Of a stretch of DNA of 62,000 nucleotides, positions 1-14,000 are shown one piece after another; positions within the stretch are counted from its first letter, which is position 1; the number at the start of each line of letters is the position of its first letter. The DNA comes from Phoronis australis (taxonomy: Eukaryota; Phoronida; Phoronidae), in NCBI GenBank assembly GCA_002633005.1, contig NMRA01000406.1, positions 68,001 to 130,000 of the forward strand, given 5' to 3'. The position numbers and the translations under genes were made by a program. Below the pieces are notes generated by a model, which saw only the letters and a program-made list of their open reading frames with translations, was not told the DNA's origin and did not search any database.

Positions 1-1961
1 CCCCCCCCCCCCCGTCTACAGGGGAACAATCCCCTATGGGCAGACCAGCTTAAGGCATGCAAGGTGTACAGCACAATAATACTTACAAAAATGGGAAGAT
101 GCTAAAGGGGTATTAAATAATAGGCACTTGAAGCATTCTACGACAGACATTAATTACATAGGTTATGGCAAACTACAAAGCACAGATAGGATAAGTTAAA
201 GCTAGTTTCCTGAGCTCATTTACACAATTTCAGTGTTTTCTGAATTTTACTTCAAATTTCCCATGCAACTGACCACTCATGTCACTTGCATTGTCAGTGA
301 CCACGGTGACCAGTTGGTTGTTAGAGTGCACATAAATGGTTATATCTAGGGTAAATGACCAGTTGGGTTGCTTAGAGTGCACATGACTGGTTATATCCAA
401 GGTTATGGTGAAAATTCTTTAATTTGAGACAGTCATTAGAATTTGGGATGCGGAAACTCTTGCAAAAATTGAAAAGTGGGTAATTTTGCCATCTTTATGG
501 TGATTTTTGAAATTGGTACAACGAATGTTGCCTGTTTCTAGAATTTGGGACAAGCTCTGACCTTGAGCAAAATAATTAATTCTTCACAGGTCCCCCATTG
601 AAGAATTTTTACCATAGTTACATGACAACAGTTCTATTGTTAGTTGTTAAGAATCAGTTGCTTGCTTACATAAAACTGTTTTTCATCAAAAGCAAAGGCC
701 TGGAATAAACAGGAAGATTGAGGATACACAGTCAATACATTGCACTAGGCTTTCAAAGAATTTTCAGTACTGACCAATAAATTATTAACAATAGCTCATA
801 ACAGTAACAGTCAAAAATTTCTGTGAGAGATGAGTCACTCAGTATCTCTTTTACTCTCCTTCCAACTTTCTTTTGGAGTCAACAGAAAACATTAAAAAGC
901 ATAGCTGGTCTTTTTCCAACTCATTTTGAGACCTGCACTTACTGACTCAACGAAGCGACTGACTGCATCAATTTCAGGCAGTGTCCAAGTCTTTTTTGGA
1001 AAAGCTGCAAAAAGGCACTTAAGAAAGTTTTGAAACATGACTTGCCATGTAGCATAACTATCTGACATAAATCTGTTTAATGCTCAAATGATTAACCTTA
1101 CAACACATATATTGCATTTGTGCTCTGTTATGTATAATAAGCATCCTGCTTAGTTCAGATTCTCTTCATTCTTTGTGCCACCCGCCAATTCTTTTTGCTG
1201 CCTTCCCTCAGTCGAGGCTGCAACTTTATCGATGTGCCCCCTCCCCCCACCCCAAAATTAGGCCACTGTGTCCAACCAGTGTGTTTTGTTCCAAAATTGC
1301 CTCATGACAGCTGCGTTAAGTAAAACTATCATTCAATGAAGTGTTATATGAGCATGGATCAAAAGTACATTGTTCTGAGTAGTCACTGAATCTTGTTGGA
1401 AAACCTGCTGCTCTGAAGGACAATTTTTTATCACTATTTGATACTGGATTGTGATGCCATTCCAATATGGTTGCTGTCACCTATGACAATCAAAGACCAA
1501 TCACCACAAGCCCAATGCCTCAACGAACACTGTTGCATTATGGGCTTGGACAGGGTAACTAGTCCCTGAGGTGGCTTAGAATTTTCAGGCAGTTTTAAAT
1601 GATGGGTGTCGTTCGCATAATAAAGGCTTTTTGAAATTGACATACAAGGTTGGTGAATGCAGGTCTGTGTGAACCCTGCTCTTAGTCCAGCAACTGTCAC
1701 AGTTGGACTGTGTAAGTAAACACACTAGCTTAAGATCTTGGCTGAGAAGGTAATTGATTTATTACCCCTTACAGGTGCCCCCAGTCCAACCCTCCAGAAA
1801 ACGATTAGAGTTGAGCATCATTTGTTCGCCTTAGATGGATTTTTTTAAAAAAGTGAGTGACAAAAAAATCTTTACCACCAATTCGATTTTCAAAAAAAAA
1901 CAGGCTGTAACCAACCATGCTGTCTTACCAAGTATCCAGACTTTGTTAAAGGTATACTCAC
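1..1961. other. Ferlin intron, no features recognised
   Basis: AT-rich non-coding sequence with a C homopolymer at 1-13. I looked for the next C2D exon on the minus strand and saw none. A short imperfect direct repeat (gaccagttggttg / gaccagttgggttg) lies near 310-375. Nothing else stands out. Confidence 0.5.
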
Positions 1962-2042
1962 TAGGAAATCCTTGTCAAACACTTCCACAACTACAGGGGG
2001 TGGTTCTTTCACAATGTAGTCCAGGTTAAAGTGATATATAAT
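1962..2042 (-). CDS. OTOF: Ferlin exon: C2D, second half (last in window)
   Basis: Acceptor GTTTCAG, donor GTGAGT; phase 0 on both sides, 27 codons: [20 protein letters not shown] then [19 protein letters not shown] is the strand and loop 3 of C2D, with the D-x-D calcium motif. The next exon (usually G-x-x-E-F/Y-LG) was not found in positions 1-1961. Confidence 0.92.
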
Positions 2043-5000
2043 CTGAAACCATCAATCTCGCAATATTAACCCCAATAACGAATCACTTTCTTTTCGGTTC
2101 CATTATCTTGTACAGAACTACGGAATAAAGTGTTATCAAAAGGTTCCATTAACTTACACAGCGCTGTGCTAGAGCAGCAGTATCACACTTGTTTTACATA
2201 AGACTTTCTGAAACTTTATGAACAAATGGCCACAGGATAGGTGTAGTAGATACTTTCTAGGCAACATCAAATAGCACTCGCTCATGTATAAAACATTGCA
2301 ACACCAGTTAAAATTAAAACACGTCTGTAAAAGTCAGCTATTGTTAGGTATTTCTTCTAATTGAACAATTCTCTAAGAAATCCACAAAAAATTAAAACAA
2401 TTCCAAATCTTTTTAAACTTTATAAGACTTTCATGACATTTTACTACCCTCATCTCTTAACAAATTTCAGGAGTGATTTATGTGTAGGATCAACACCTAC
2501 TTGTGTACTTCAACACATAAAAACCTTGCTGCTCCAGGTTTCATAACGTACTTTATTCAAAACAACAGTCTCGTTCCAAGTGGGACATAGGGTGGCCCTC
2601 AAGTAGTGTGACCGTCCACTGGCCTTGCCGCAGAACACACGCACGTACGGGTCTGATAGTCCAGTTTCATCTGAACCCAAAAGGCTGCGCGCCTGGTACA
2701 GGTGGGCACGAAGCTGGAACTTGTGGCAATCTACACAGGTGAAGAAGACAAGATAGTTATGAGATTATTTTATAACTCAAGTTCAAATTCGAAAGAAAAA
2801 TAGCGAGAATTTTTACAGATGAGCACTGCTGTAGTGTTACTGACTTAAGAGCTTCCTCATATTTAAGGAAAAGTTGAGGAAATTCTTGACCAGATAAGGA
2901 AATTTTCAATAGATATTTTTTCTTAAGATAAGGAAAAACTTAAAGGAAATTGTCTGAAGATAAGGAAAAACAACAAAACTTGTGAAGAATCTTATCTTAT
3001 AAAGGAAACTCACATCAGGGTACAAGAATTACAAGTAACCAAAAGATGGCATACTCAAGTGATATACTCATGCAGCCACAATGTGCTGAGCCTGATGCAA
3101 GCAGCTCATCAAATCAATACCAAAACATACAGTCACAGTGTAATGAGCCGATTGTGTGCAGCTCCCAACAACAACACTATTACATACAACCATAGTGTGC
3201 TGAGCGTGATGTGGACAACTCCTAAAGACAACACTTATTACATACAACCATAGAGTGTGTTGAGCCTGATGTGGGCAACTCATCAAGTCAGCACCAACAC
3301 GAGGTCACAGTGTGCTGAGCCTGACATGTGCAGCACATCAACTCAGCACCAACACATGAAGCCACAGTGTGCTGAGCTAGATAAAGTGTGCAGTTCATCA
3401 ACTCAGCACCAACACGTGAAGCCCCGTGTGCTGAGCCTGATGTATGCAGCTCATCAAATCAACATCAACACATACGGCCACAGTGTAATGAGCCGGATGT
3501 GTGGAAACAACTGTTACACTACTACACAATAGCTACAGAGTGCGACACATAAAGTCAGCACTAACACATGCAGGACCAAATGCACTCTGGTTCAGTGAGT
3601 ATACTATATCACGGTAACACACTTCAACATATAGTATGTACCGTAGTCCGATGAGACTGTCTAGTAGATCTTTGCACAAATTTGACAAATACAAGTTAGA
3701 GTGAAAACTGCAGCAGGACATACACATGTGAGACACACAGCAAACATATAGACTCACCTTCATCTGGAGGCAAAACAAAATATATAAAGCTTTACATTGA
3801 GTGTTCCATGAGTTAAAAATTTTGTAATATAAACCAACTAACTGGTTACCTTCAGTAACAAGGGTAGGACTTCTTCAAATGTCATTTAAAATACAACTCG
3901 TCAACACAAGAAACAATATATTTTTCGAATCTTTAATGATCACAAAAACCAACAGTGTACACGAAGCTAATGCATTTAGTCTTTGTACTCAGGTAATTGC
4001 ACTCTTCCTTAAAAAATGTGATTTTCCAACTTCACAGTGGCTAAGTCACTGCCACGTCTATGTGACAAATGTTGCATTAGATGCAATCAGGTGTCTGGAA
4101 AAATTCACAAGGCCTATTTAAGGCCAAAAACCCAGTTGTCAAAAATCATGATTCAGTCGCTTTTTTCAAAGAAATGATACTTGGTAGCAGAGGTATCACT
4201 TTACCTTTAATTTATTTTCATTATCATAGTACACACAAGCAATGGTCAGACCAGGTTTAACACCTTTTGTACTTGCATTACGTAGACCATGAATGTGTAA
4301 TTTACATCTACATGACAGTAATGTTAACATGACATAACAAAGCACGCAATGTTACTCTGAAGTTGTAGAAATAAACTTTTAAACTAAGCATTATTAAGGG
4401 GGAAACCATCTCATTACCAAATACTTCAAAAACTTTTACCATGTACAAAAACCCTAACAAAGCAAACTGAATTACAACTGCTTAATAAGCCCCTGTAACA
4501 CAGGAAATCTTTGGTGCAAGTGACCAATGTGTGTGACCCAGGTTCTAGGTGCTGTTTTTCGGGCACACTGTAGGCATTTGAGTGTGCTTGGAGTTCAGGT
4601 TTCACAGAAACGGTTTTTGTGTATGGTAAGTTTTAGCTGTGTATGGTAAGGGTGGTTTCCAGCCCATGGTTGTGGTAAAGTGGAACTTGTACGCTAATTC
4701 CTTATCTCTGTGATTGTTTGGTATTACAACATATAGCAACGATGTGAATATAATTGCCACATGTTTTTAAGAACAACTTTTGCGTCGAAAATGATCCGCC
4801 GTAAATCACTCAACCGTGTCCAGCAAGTATCGTGATGTGGTGTTGGGGAACAGATTTTTTTATTTAGACATTTACAAGCTGTCATTGAATACCATTGCAC
4901 TTCATTTAGCATAGGTGATGTTTGATTGTCACATGTCATTTAGTTTCTGCTATACATTAGCATAGTTAGGAGAATGTAAATACATCAGATTCTTTAAATT

Positions 5001-8000
5001 GCTAAGACTTACAGTATAATCCACTCAATGTCCAGCCCTAAAAAGACAGTGTGATCAGAGAATAAGGGATTATTGACTTTGGAAATCTGAATAAAATGCC
5101 ATTTACCCAAAAATGACCCAAAAATCAGGTGCCTTTAAATAGAACATCTATAACACAGGAAATTAGGAAAAAGACTTTGAAGGCGGTCGCTAAGCTATGG
5201 TGTAACAGTTGATTCAATAGTTACTACATTGATTTCATAAAATAATGATAAGTGTGACTTGACTGTCGCATAAATTAACTTAATATGGTTTATATGAGAC
5301 AAATCCTACGCTAATGTTTGAGGTTTTATTGTTCCAATGCCTAACCCAGACTGTGACAAACTCGTTTTAATCGATTCACAAATTAATGTTCCTGACTCAG
5401 CCACGATTCTGAAGAAAAAATATTTGCCAACTTCTCTCATAATGCACAGATTTTAAAAATTCAAAGACAGCTTTTATTTACTTCAATTCTAAAAACGGTC
5501 ATGTTGATGGTTTGCCTTTTGTTTGTTTTTTTTGACTTTGAAACTCATACGCTAACAGGCATGTTGGTTTATAGCCGCAATTATCTCATCCAACACATTC
5601 AGCCATGCCCATGAACAGCGACTAGCTCAAATCAATCCATGACTCTGCCCTCAAGCTTTTGATGTGCCGAGGACTTCGCTGGATACTCTGGAGTAAACAG
5701 TGCACGCGTTCTCCTCCACCAGTGTGCAAATCCTGTTAGCGCAAGATTTGCCTAATGAAATCAAAGCAACTCTATAACTGAATTACTTATTTCCCAGTAA
5801 ACTGGTTTACCAACCATCATACTAGGGTAGAGTTGCTGACCCTCCTGCGCCTTTTGCCAACCAACAGTTATCGTCGGAAGCAGGCAACAACTGCAGTGAA
5901 AATATGCTGAAAACCAGAAAGCCCAAAAAGTTCAGACTCGTCTGCCAAATGAATAAACTTCGCATGCTATGAACATTCCCACTAAATAAAATTGGTTCTA
6001 ACCCCGGTGTGTAAGGTAAACGGCGGGGTATGGAAAATTGAACTAGACCGTATTTATCCACCTTGGCTGAGACGCGCTCGGCTCATGCTCAAAGGGATGC
6101 CGCGAAGCTGCTCTATTCATCGAGTCACGAGCGAGGATAATTGACTTCGCTCATGCGGATATGATCAGCTGATTACAGTCTAGCCTAACAACTGTACTTT
6201 TTATGGAGAGAATTTTACGTAGTTTTTACTGTAATATTTGAAAAGAGGAGCGAAAACAAATACGAATACAACTTTGAATTTTTCAAATCGGCCCAGGATA
6301 AGAGATTTTGCAACACAGAAACACTCACGATTACTTTCATTCGGCGCGCACGAATACAAAAATATAGGACCCAAGTTAGGATTGTATAAATGTAGAACTA
6401 CTCCGTGTGTTATTTAGGTTTTGGAAAAAATGCATTTTAATACTCAAAATACGTTTTGTATAGCTATTACAAGCTCTAAAACGACTTTGTGTAATTTCAT
6501 TGAGATCGTTCTTTGTCATCCGTCAAACCGGAAACTTCCGAGATGTGACTCTGCGAGCGCACTCACCTTGCACGTTACAGCCGTTTAAGTGAAAAACAAT
6601 CTAGTAAACGCCATTTTCTTGCATAATCCTCCGCCTTTTGTAACAAAAAAGTCTATCGTCGATGACCCGCACACGCACGCTCACTCACTCTCATACGCAG
6701 ACGACCTTCAAAACAAACGTCACGTGACAACAACATGTGTGTTCATCCAGAGATTTTTCTCGTGTTGTGGAGTACGATGTAGCGCACATTTGGACTTAAT
6801 CGCAATTAATCTGGACTCCACAGGAACTTTAAAAATTGTAAAACATCAGGAAGATTTCAGGTAATTTGTTGAGTCGAAACTATATTTTTATTCAAGAGTA
6901 CAAGTTTTCCTATTGACGATCGCGATTCAGCGACGCATCAGTCGGCAAGTTTTCGCCCTGTGATGAGCACAATTTTTTGAAAAATTATCGTAATTTAACA
7001 ACGGAAGTTGATAGCAATGCACCACAATTTTGTAGAAAGGCTGTCATAGGCTACAAATACGTCACAGAGCGTAAATTTGATGAATCCTAGCTTCCGATTT
7101 TACCCGTTTGGGAAACCGGGTTTCAACTGCCGTAGGCTCACTACAATAAGCGTCCCCTCCCCGTGAAATGAATTTTTCTAAGCGTTTGTTTGAGCCAATA
7201 CAGTATACAGCTTTCCACCAAGGCTAGGTGATGCAAGACATTATTACTTGTTCTTTGTTGCATTATAGTAACTGGTCTTGGCTAATTATCATTTTATGGC
7301 TTGGTCATCCATTCAGCCAAAAGTAGTTCCAGAGGTGGCTTATCAGCCAATTATTCACGCATGCTGACTCACAATAGAAGCCTGATAAGAGTGAAGGTGG
7401 ATAAATGTGGTGTGCCTACAGTTTCTTGTTTTAGTGGATGTGTTCACGACATGTGCAATCATACAACCCATTGTCTTAATTTACTTTGATATTTTCCTAA
7501 AACAGAATTTACCAAATAAAAGTAAATCTAAAACTCAAATCACAATATACATATGGAGTGCTTTGAGAATTAACTAGTAGAAGAATGATTAGTTCAAGAT
7601 GATATTGGAGGTGCCGGCCAATATTTTTGATACTTCCCGCCGTTCAAATGCTACAAAAGGGGAAATGGTAGAAGAAAGCTGTTGGACAACATGTGATGCA
7701 CATCTAGCAAAGGATTGCAGTGCAAACATAAGATGGGGGCACCCAGAAGACTAGGGGTGATTTTCATAAAGAACTCAAAAATCTAAATAAATACAAAAAA
7801 ATCTTAGGAATGAACCTTTTTAATAAAATTCAAATTTTAAACCTGTCCATACCTGCATAAACAAGTTCTTTTGGTGGATTGGCATTCACGTCAGTCATTG
7901 ATTTAGCAATGGTAGTGGTCTGAACATATCCAGATGGCAGTCCTTTCATGTAACTTGACCGATGTTTGTTGAGGCCCAGCCACAGGTAAACAAACAGTTT

Positions 8001-11000
8001 GGCCTGAAGAACCCAACCCTTTTTCTGTGTGGCGTCTTTACCAGCCAACTGGACAAATCAATGATATTGGAATACCAGAAAATAAACAACATCATTGGTA
8101 CACCAGAAAATAACAATCATTATAGGTATACTGCAAGATGAAAACATTATAAGTATACCAGATGACAAACAACAATATGGGTATACCAAATGATAACCAA
8201 TGTTTAGAGGTGTACGAGATAATAAACTATAATCTATGTTATTGGTAATTCCAAACGATAAACTGAAAAGTGATAATTAGGTAAACAGAGCCATCGTGAT
8301 GGTTCATAGAAATCCCGACTTTCCATTTTCAAAAACAGAAAAATTTCTATAATTTTTTTCAAATGTAATGGCAAATAAAGTTTTAATTTAAAAGGGATAA
8401 GTAGCTGGGGAGTTGCTTTTAATTTTCTTCTACCAATAACATGCTACAAGCCATGTTGTTTATGTAGATTATATACTGGTTCATGCAGCCAAAGACACTG
8501 CCAATGTCAAATCCAACACAGTCCGTCATTGGCTCATTGCAAACACTGAGGTCACAGCATGTAAAACTCAGCAACGTCATGTACATTTTTTTAAAATGAT
8601 ATCAAAGAAAGCGGCATGGTAAACGGAGAGTCATGAAATGTTCAAACCTAAGCTGATGTGGCATGAACAAAAGGAGAGATGTTCCTAACTTATTTAACAC
8701 GAGTTGAAAGAACTTGTGATCAAACTGATCACCATTTTACCCACCACAGGTTTTGTGGAAACGTTGATTTTCAATCTTCCAACTAAGAATGCGTACTTGC
8801 CGAAGTCCGACTGGAACCCGTTATATAACTGAAATCTGTTCACTCAATGATATCCGAAGGATGTTGTTTGGCAAGTGAGTGGAAATTTTCAAGAACTCGT
8901 TATACTTTACATCTGTTTAGTAGATGAACTAAGGAATGCAATAAATTCTCGGAATCATGGTAACATTTGCAGTGTCTTTGCGACCACATTGTACCCTCTG
9001 CCTTCCCAATGAAGTTCAGTTTAAAAATATTGCAAGAAAACTTGCCAGTGAAATCCTATCTCAATAACCTAAGTTACCTTGAGCAGTAATATTTGCATTT
9101 TGCCACAATTCTTTCCCATTTCTTCATTCACGTTGGAAAAAAGAATCTCCCTCGATGGTATCCGTACAGATGCCACACGCTTTCCAGCACAGATCATCCA
9201 AATGAAGACATCTGGCAAACCATGCTGAGGCTGTAAACACAGATATTCTATCATACATCTGGTCTCCAAACGAACACATTTCATTTTACCATACACATGG
9301 TCTCAAAAAGGGGAATATTTCATTTTACCTTACATTTGGTGTCCAAATGTCTACATTTCATTTTATCTTACATTGGGTCATCAATGTCCCCGTTTCATTT
9401 TATCGTACATTAAGTCTCAAAATGTCCACATTTCATTTTACCTTTAACATTACGTCACCAAATGTCTACATTTCATTTTACAATTAATAAACATTTTGGG
9501 CTCCACATTTCATTTTCTACTAATAAATGCAAGACTAGTGATAATAAATAGCGAACTTATCTAACTGGCTGCCTTACCAAGGATCAAGGTGTGACATGGA
9601 TAATAGAATGGGGAAGACAAGAATAATGTACGGAAGCTTGCAGAGAACTGTGACTAGTGGCGATTTTTGTTTTCAGTTGGGAAGCTCTCATGGACTTGTG
9701 AAGAACTGTGAAATGTGTTACGACATCAACCCTTTGATAGAATAGTTGGCTATTCAGTAACTATATATTTCAAATGACTTGTGGGATGAATGACTTGAAA
9801 AACCCGATGGTGGGTAGGTAACTTCTCGTGAAAGCTGGGTTTTGTAACTAATTGGAATAAAAAAGTTTCAAGGCATGACACATTCAAATGAAAGTAAAAG
9901 AATAGCTATGGACACAATTACGAGATATGTGTTAGACTATTTGTGTGTGTGTGTGTGTGCCTATTTGTTGATTTTTTGTTTTCGATGTACACATTTTCAT
10001 AGACTAAGGGACATGTGTTCATATATTTATGTGGCCACATCTAATGAGATTGCAATATTTCCAACTCGTGCATTTGCAAACTTCAAACTACGTACCTGTC
10101 TTGACAATCAAAATCTTGAAAAGACCTACTCATAACAATTTCAATTCAAACAAAATACCTCAATGGCTATCTTCTTCATTTTCTTCCAGATTTTCCTGGT
10201 TTCTGCCAACATTTCCTTGACATTCATTTCCGTCACATCAATCCTCATCTTTCTAAGAGTCTTGCTGATCTTGCCCTGGATTACCAAATCTCCATATAAC
10301 AAGTTAGTCATACTGTCTCAAGTAATACAACAGCGTTTCCTAATAAGACAATGATGTTTCCAAATAAAAGAACAATGTCTCTAAACAACAGAACAATACT
10401 TCCAAGTAACAGAATGGTTTTTCCAGGTAGCAGTAGAACAGTACTTCCAAGTGGCAGAATGATGTCTTTCAGTAACAAGATGGTGTTCCAAAGAAACAGC
10501 ATGAAGTTTCCCAGTAACAGAATGACGTCTCCAAATAATAGAATGAGGTTTCCAAGGAACAAAACTGTTCTTCCAATACCCACTCACCCCTCTCAGCAGT
10601 GCATGGATCGTCAACCCGTCATAGACTATACTCACCACTTTGCGGACATGCATAGTCAGGCGCTCTTTATCAAGAGGAGTGACCCCTGCCTGTTGATGAC
10701 CTTGCTGCCTTGATATGGCATTGACAAAGGTATTACAGTCAGTGGAGACTTTCTGCATAAGATCCTTCAACAAGATGTGAGGCTTATACTGCTCCACCTC
10801 TCTCTTGATGACCTCTTCTATCTCGTTAACACTCTTTTCCTGTCAGAATACAATCAATGTCTTGCCACTGAAACCTGGTTGTTCTAGTCAGACTACTGTC
10901 GACATGCCTGAAGCGTTGGTGTATATTAATTTGTATAATGTAATCAGGTTATACTGTCATGTGACCAAATACCACTTAATTTCTGAGCAGAATCTTTTCT

Positions 11001-14000
11001 TTAAAGGTCATACTGAAGTAAAGAATCCAACAAAACACTAGTTTTGTCAAGAAGTGTTACTTGACATCAGTCAGCTTGAAACAGAAAACTCAAACACTTT
11101 TAAACCATGACTCAATTCTATCAAGGTTTTCACATTGAAATAAGAGTATCTAGGCAGCAAATTTTCCTTGAGACGAGTAACGACCTCAATAGATACAAGC
11201 CCCAATTGTCTTAAGCTGGCCTTGTGTCATGCATCATTTGATGTAAAATGTGACCCAGGCTTTTAATGGCCCTAGTAGATACACACTCCCAATTGCCGTT
11301 GGGCTGATCTCACGTTTTTTCACTCAGCAGCCAATGAAAGCATACCATTCGTTCAATCATTTTGTCCAACATGGTTGCAGCGTACATCCTTCGGCGTTGA
11401 TCTTCAAACCTAGCCTTTACAAACACGCATGGTTTCTTGACCTCAAAAGGCATGTGGTAGTATATTCTGCAACAATTATTGTTTACAGTTCACCATGCAT
11501 TCCCAAACAGTTGTGGTTTACAATTCATCATGCTTTCTCAGACAGTTATGTTTTGCATTTCATCTTGCATTCCTAGACAGTTATGGTTAATAAATTTTAT
11601 CACACACATTCCAAGACATCTGTCTTACATTTCATCCTGCAGACAGTTACAGTTTATGTTTCATCACACATTTCCAGTCAGTATATATTTCATCACCCAT
11701 TTCCAGTCAGTATATATTTCATCACACATTTCCAGTCAGTATATATTTCATCACCCATTTCCAGTCAGTATATATTTCATCACACATTTCCAGTCAGTTT
11801 ATATTTCATCACCCATTTCCAGTCAGTATATATTTCATCACACATTTCCAGTCAGTTTATATTTCATCACACATTTCTAGACAATTATAGTGCTCATTAC
11901 AGCATACTAATGGCATACAGCATATCATAGCAAGAGCAAACGTGTAAAGCGTTAAAAGGCACCCATGCCTACACCATAAACGGTGTGCATCTGAGGGTGT
12001 TTAACAGTGTCCTAAAAATGGCCATAAGACGGCACAGAATACATTGAACCTATCCAAAAATGGGAAGGTGACATCATTTCTCAAAATTATTGGCCAAATT
12101 TCATGAACTCCAAATAATTAAAATGGCCACTAGCTGGTATAGAATATGTCAAATCCATCAAAAAATGGAAATAGGTGCTGTCGTCTTCATAACAAAAAAA
12201 AGTTTGTCAAAGTTCATAAAAAGTATCAAGGAACTCTGAAGTTAAGAGGCAAACATAAAAATAAAATCGCCACTTGGGAGCATAGGTGTAGTCTGATTGT
12301 TCTGAAACTCGTAGTCACCTCTTGCCATCTAAATAGGAACAAATCTTCAAAATTTTGCCAAGATCTTGCAAAGGGTGAAGGAGATACAACTGTGGATACA
12401 ATAAAACAAAACTGCCACTTGAGGGTGCCAGAGAAGTTGAACAAGTCTGAAAATTAACATCAACCTTGGTCTTCTAATTAGGAGCACATCTCCTCAAATG
12501 ATCCTTAAGCAGTTTGGTAGATGGAGAGGGTGACATCAAAAACGTACTGATAATGGCCACTGGGTGGCGAAGAATACATCAAATTCATTTGAAAATGAGA
12601 AGGCATCGTCGTCTCTTTCATAGAAACCTGTTTGCAAAAATTTCATAATAAAAATACCAATATACGTCGAATCTATACGAAAACCGGAAATTGTCACAGT
12701 CTCTTTAATAAAAACCAAATTAGTATAGATAGTTTTAAAATAAAACGATGAGCGTAGGTGCTAAAATATATTAAAATATTTCCCACATTTCAAGCGATGT
12801 GCTCTTTGTCAAGGGTATGATACAGACTGTCGAATAGATAGCTATAAACAAAATTGCACAGTCATGTGACCACATGGTGATAAACAATAGGCAGCAACAA
12901 CAATATCGGTCATTACAAGTAACAGTGGGGTACGCATGACAAGAGGAAGGTCTAACTACTGGAGTCTATTCACTACAGACTTGTAGTGACTGAGATAGAA
13001 CCCCTATGTCCCTGTTTAGTCCTCTGGCATGAGTATTGAATCTGGCAATGAATTCGGCCTCGCATTTTCTCTGGATGTCCGGCAGCCCGCCTTTGACTAC
13101 CGATACACTGAGGTCACTCTGCCATTTTATTTATATCCATCTATTTGGCAGTCTGTATCATAACCTTGACATAGAGCACATTGCTTGAAACATGGGGAAT
13201 ATTACATATATTTTACTACCAACACTCGTCGTTTTATTTTTACTGTTTTTACTATTTGATATTCTTATCCATCTGTAACTGCATGGCATTCCAGCATCTA
13301 TTTGATTTATTCATTTATTAACAGAAACCCATTGATTAAATTTCATGAAAATTCATCAAGATGCTCCAAAGATAACAGAAGACAATATAAAAAAATAAAA
13401 TTGCCACTAGAGGGGAACAGCAGTAGTCAGATCCATCCAAAGGTCGTCATCGTCCGTTGGCAACTTCATATAAATATACTTGCCAAATTTAATAAAGATC
13501 TTGTTGAGGGCTAAGGAGATACAGCCAGACACAAAAAATGCACTAGGAGGCACCACAGTAGTCGAAGTTAGCCATGTCCTCTTCACAGTAAAAATGGGCA
13601 CTAGGTGACACAAAATACCCCATTCAAAAATGAGAAGGTTGTATCATCTCACTAATAGATACCCATGTGTTAAATTTTATGAAAATCCTTTAAGGACCTC
13701 CGAAAATACAGACTGAGGTAAACGCAAAAAAAACAAAATTGCCACTAGGGAGCACACCACAAGTCAGATCCATCCGAGAATATTCGCTCAAACCATTGGT
13801 GGCCCATCCATAAATAAAGGAACATATCTGCAAAATTTCAAGAACACACATCGAAGGGTTTTGGAGATGGAGTAGCCGACGTGTTCTGTAATTGATTGGG
13901 ATTGATACAACATCAAGTGCTCCCATCAATAACACACTATATGTTATCAAATATTTCCCATTAACGCCCCCAACATCTCAAGTTAAAGTTGTGCGCTAGT

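Noticed and set aside
10308-10797. Long overlapping open frames on both strands around the 21-bp array
   Set aside because: Only the part from 10636 to 10839 is a real exon (splice sites, homology). The rest is repeat-generated and runs through the intron.
11250-11930. Three plus-strand frames of 108-133 codons rich in F, I, S and H
   Set aside because: They are translations of the 29-bp minisatellite and its degenerate edge, and overlap the antisense of the exon at 11346-11466.
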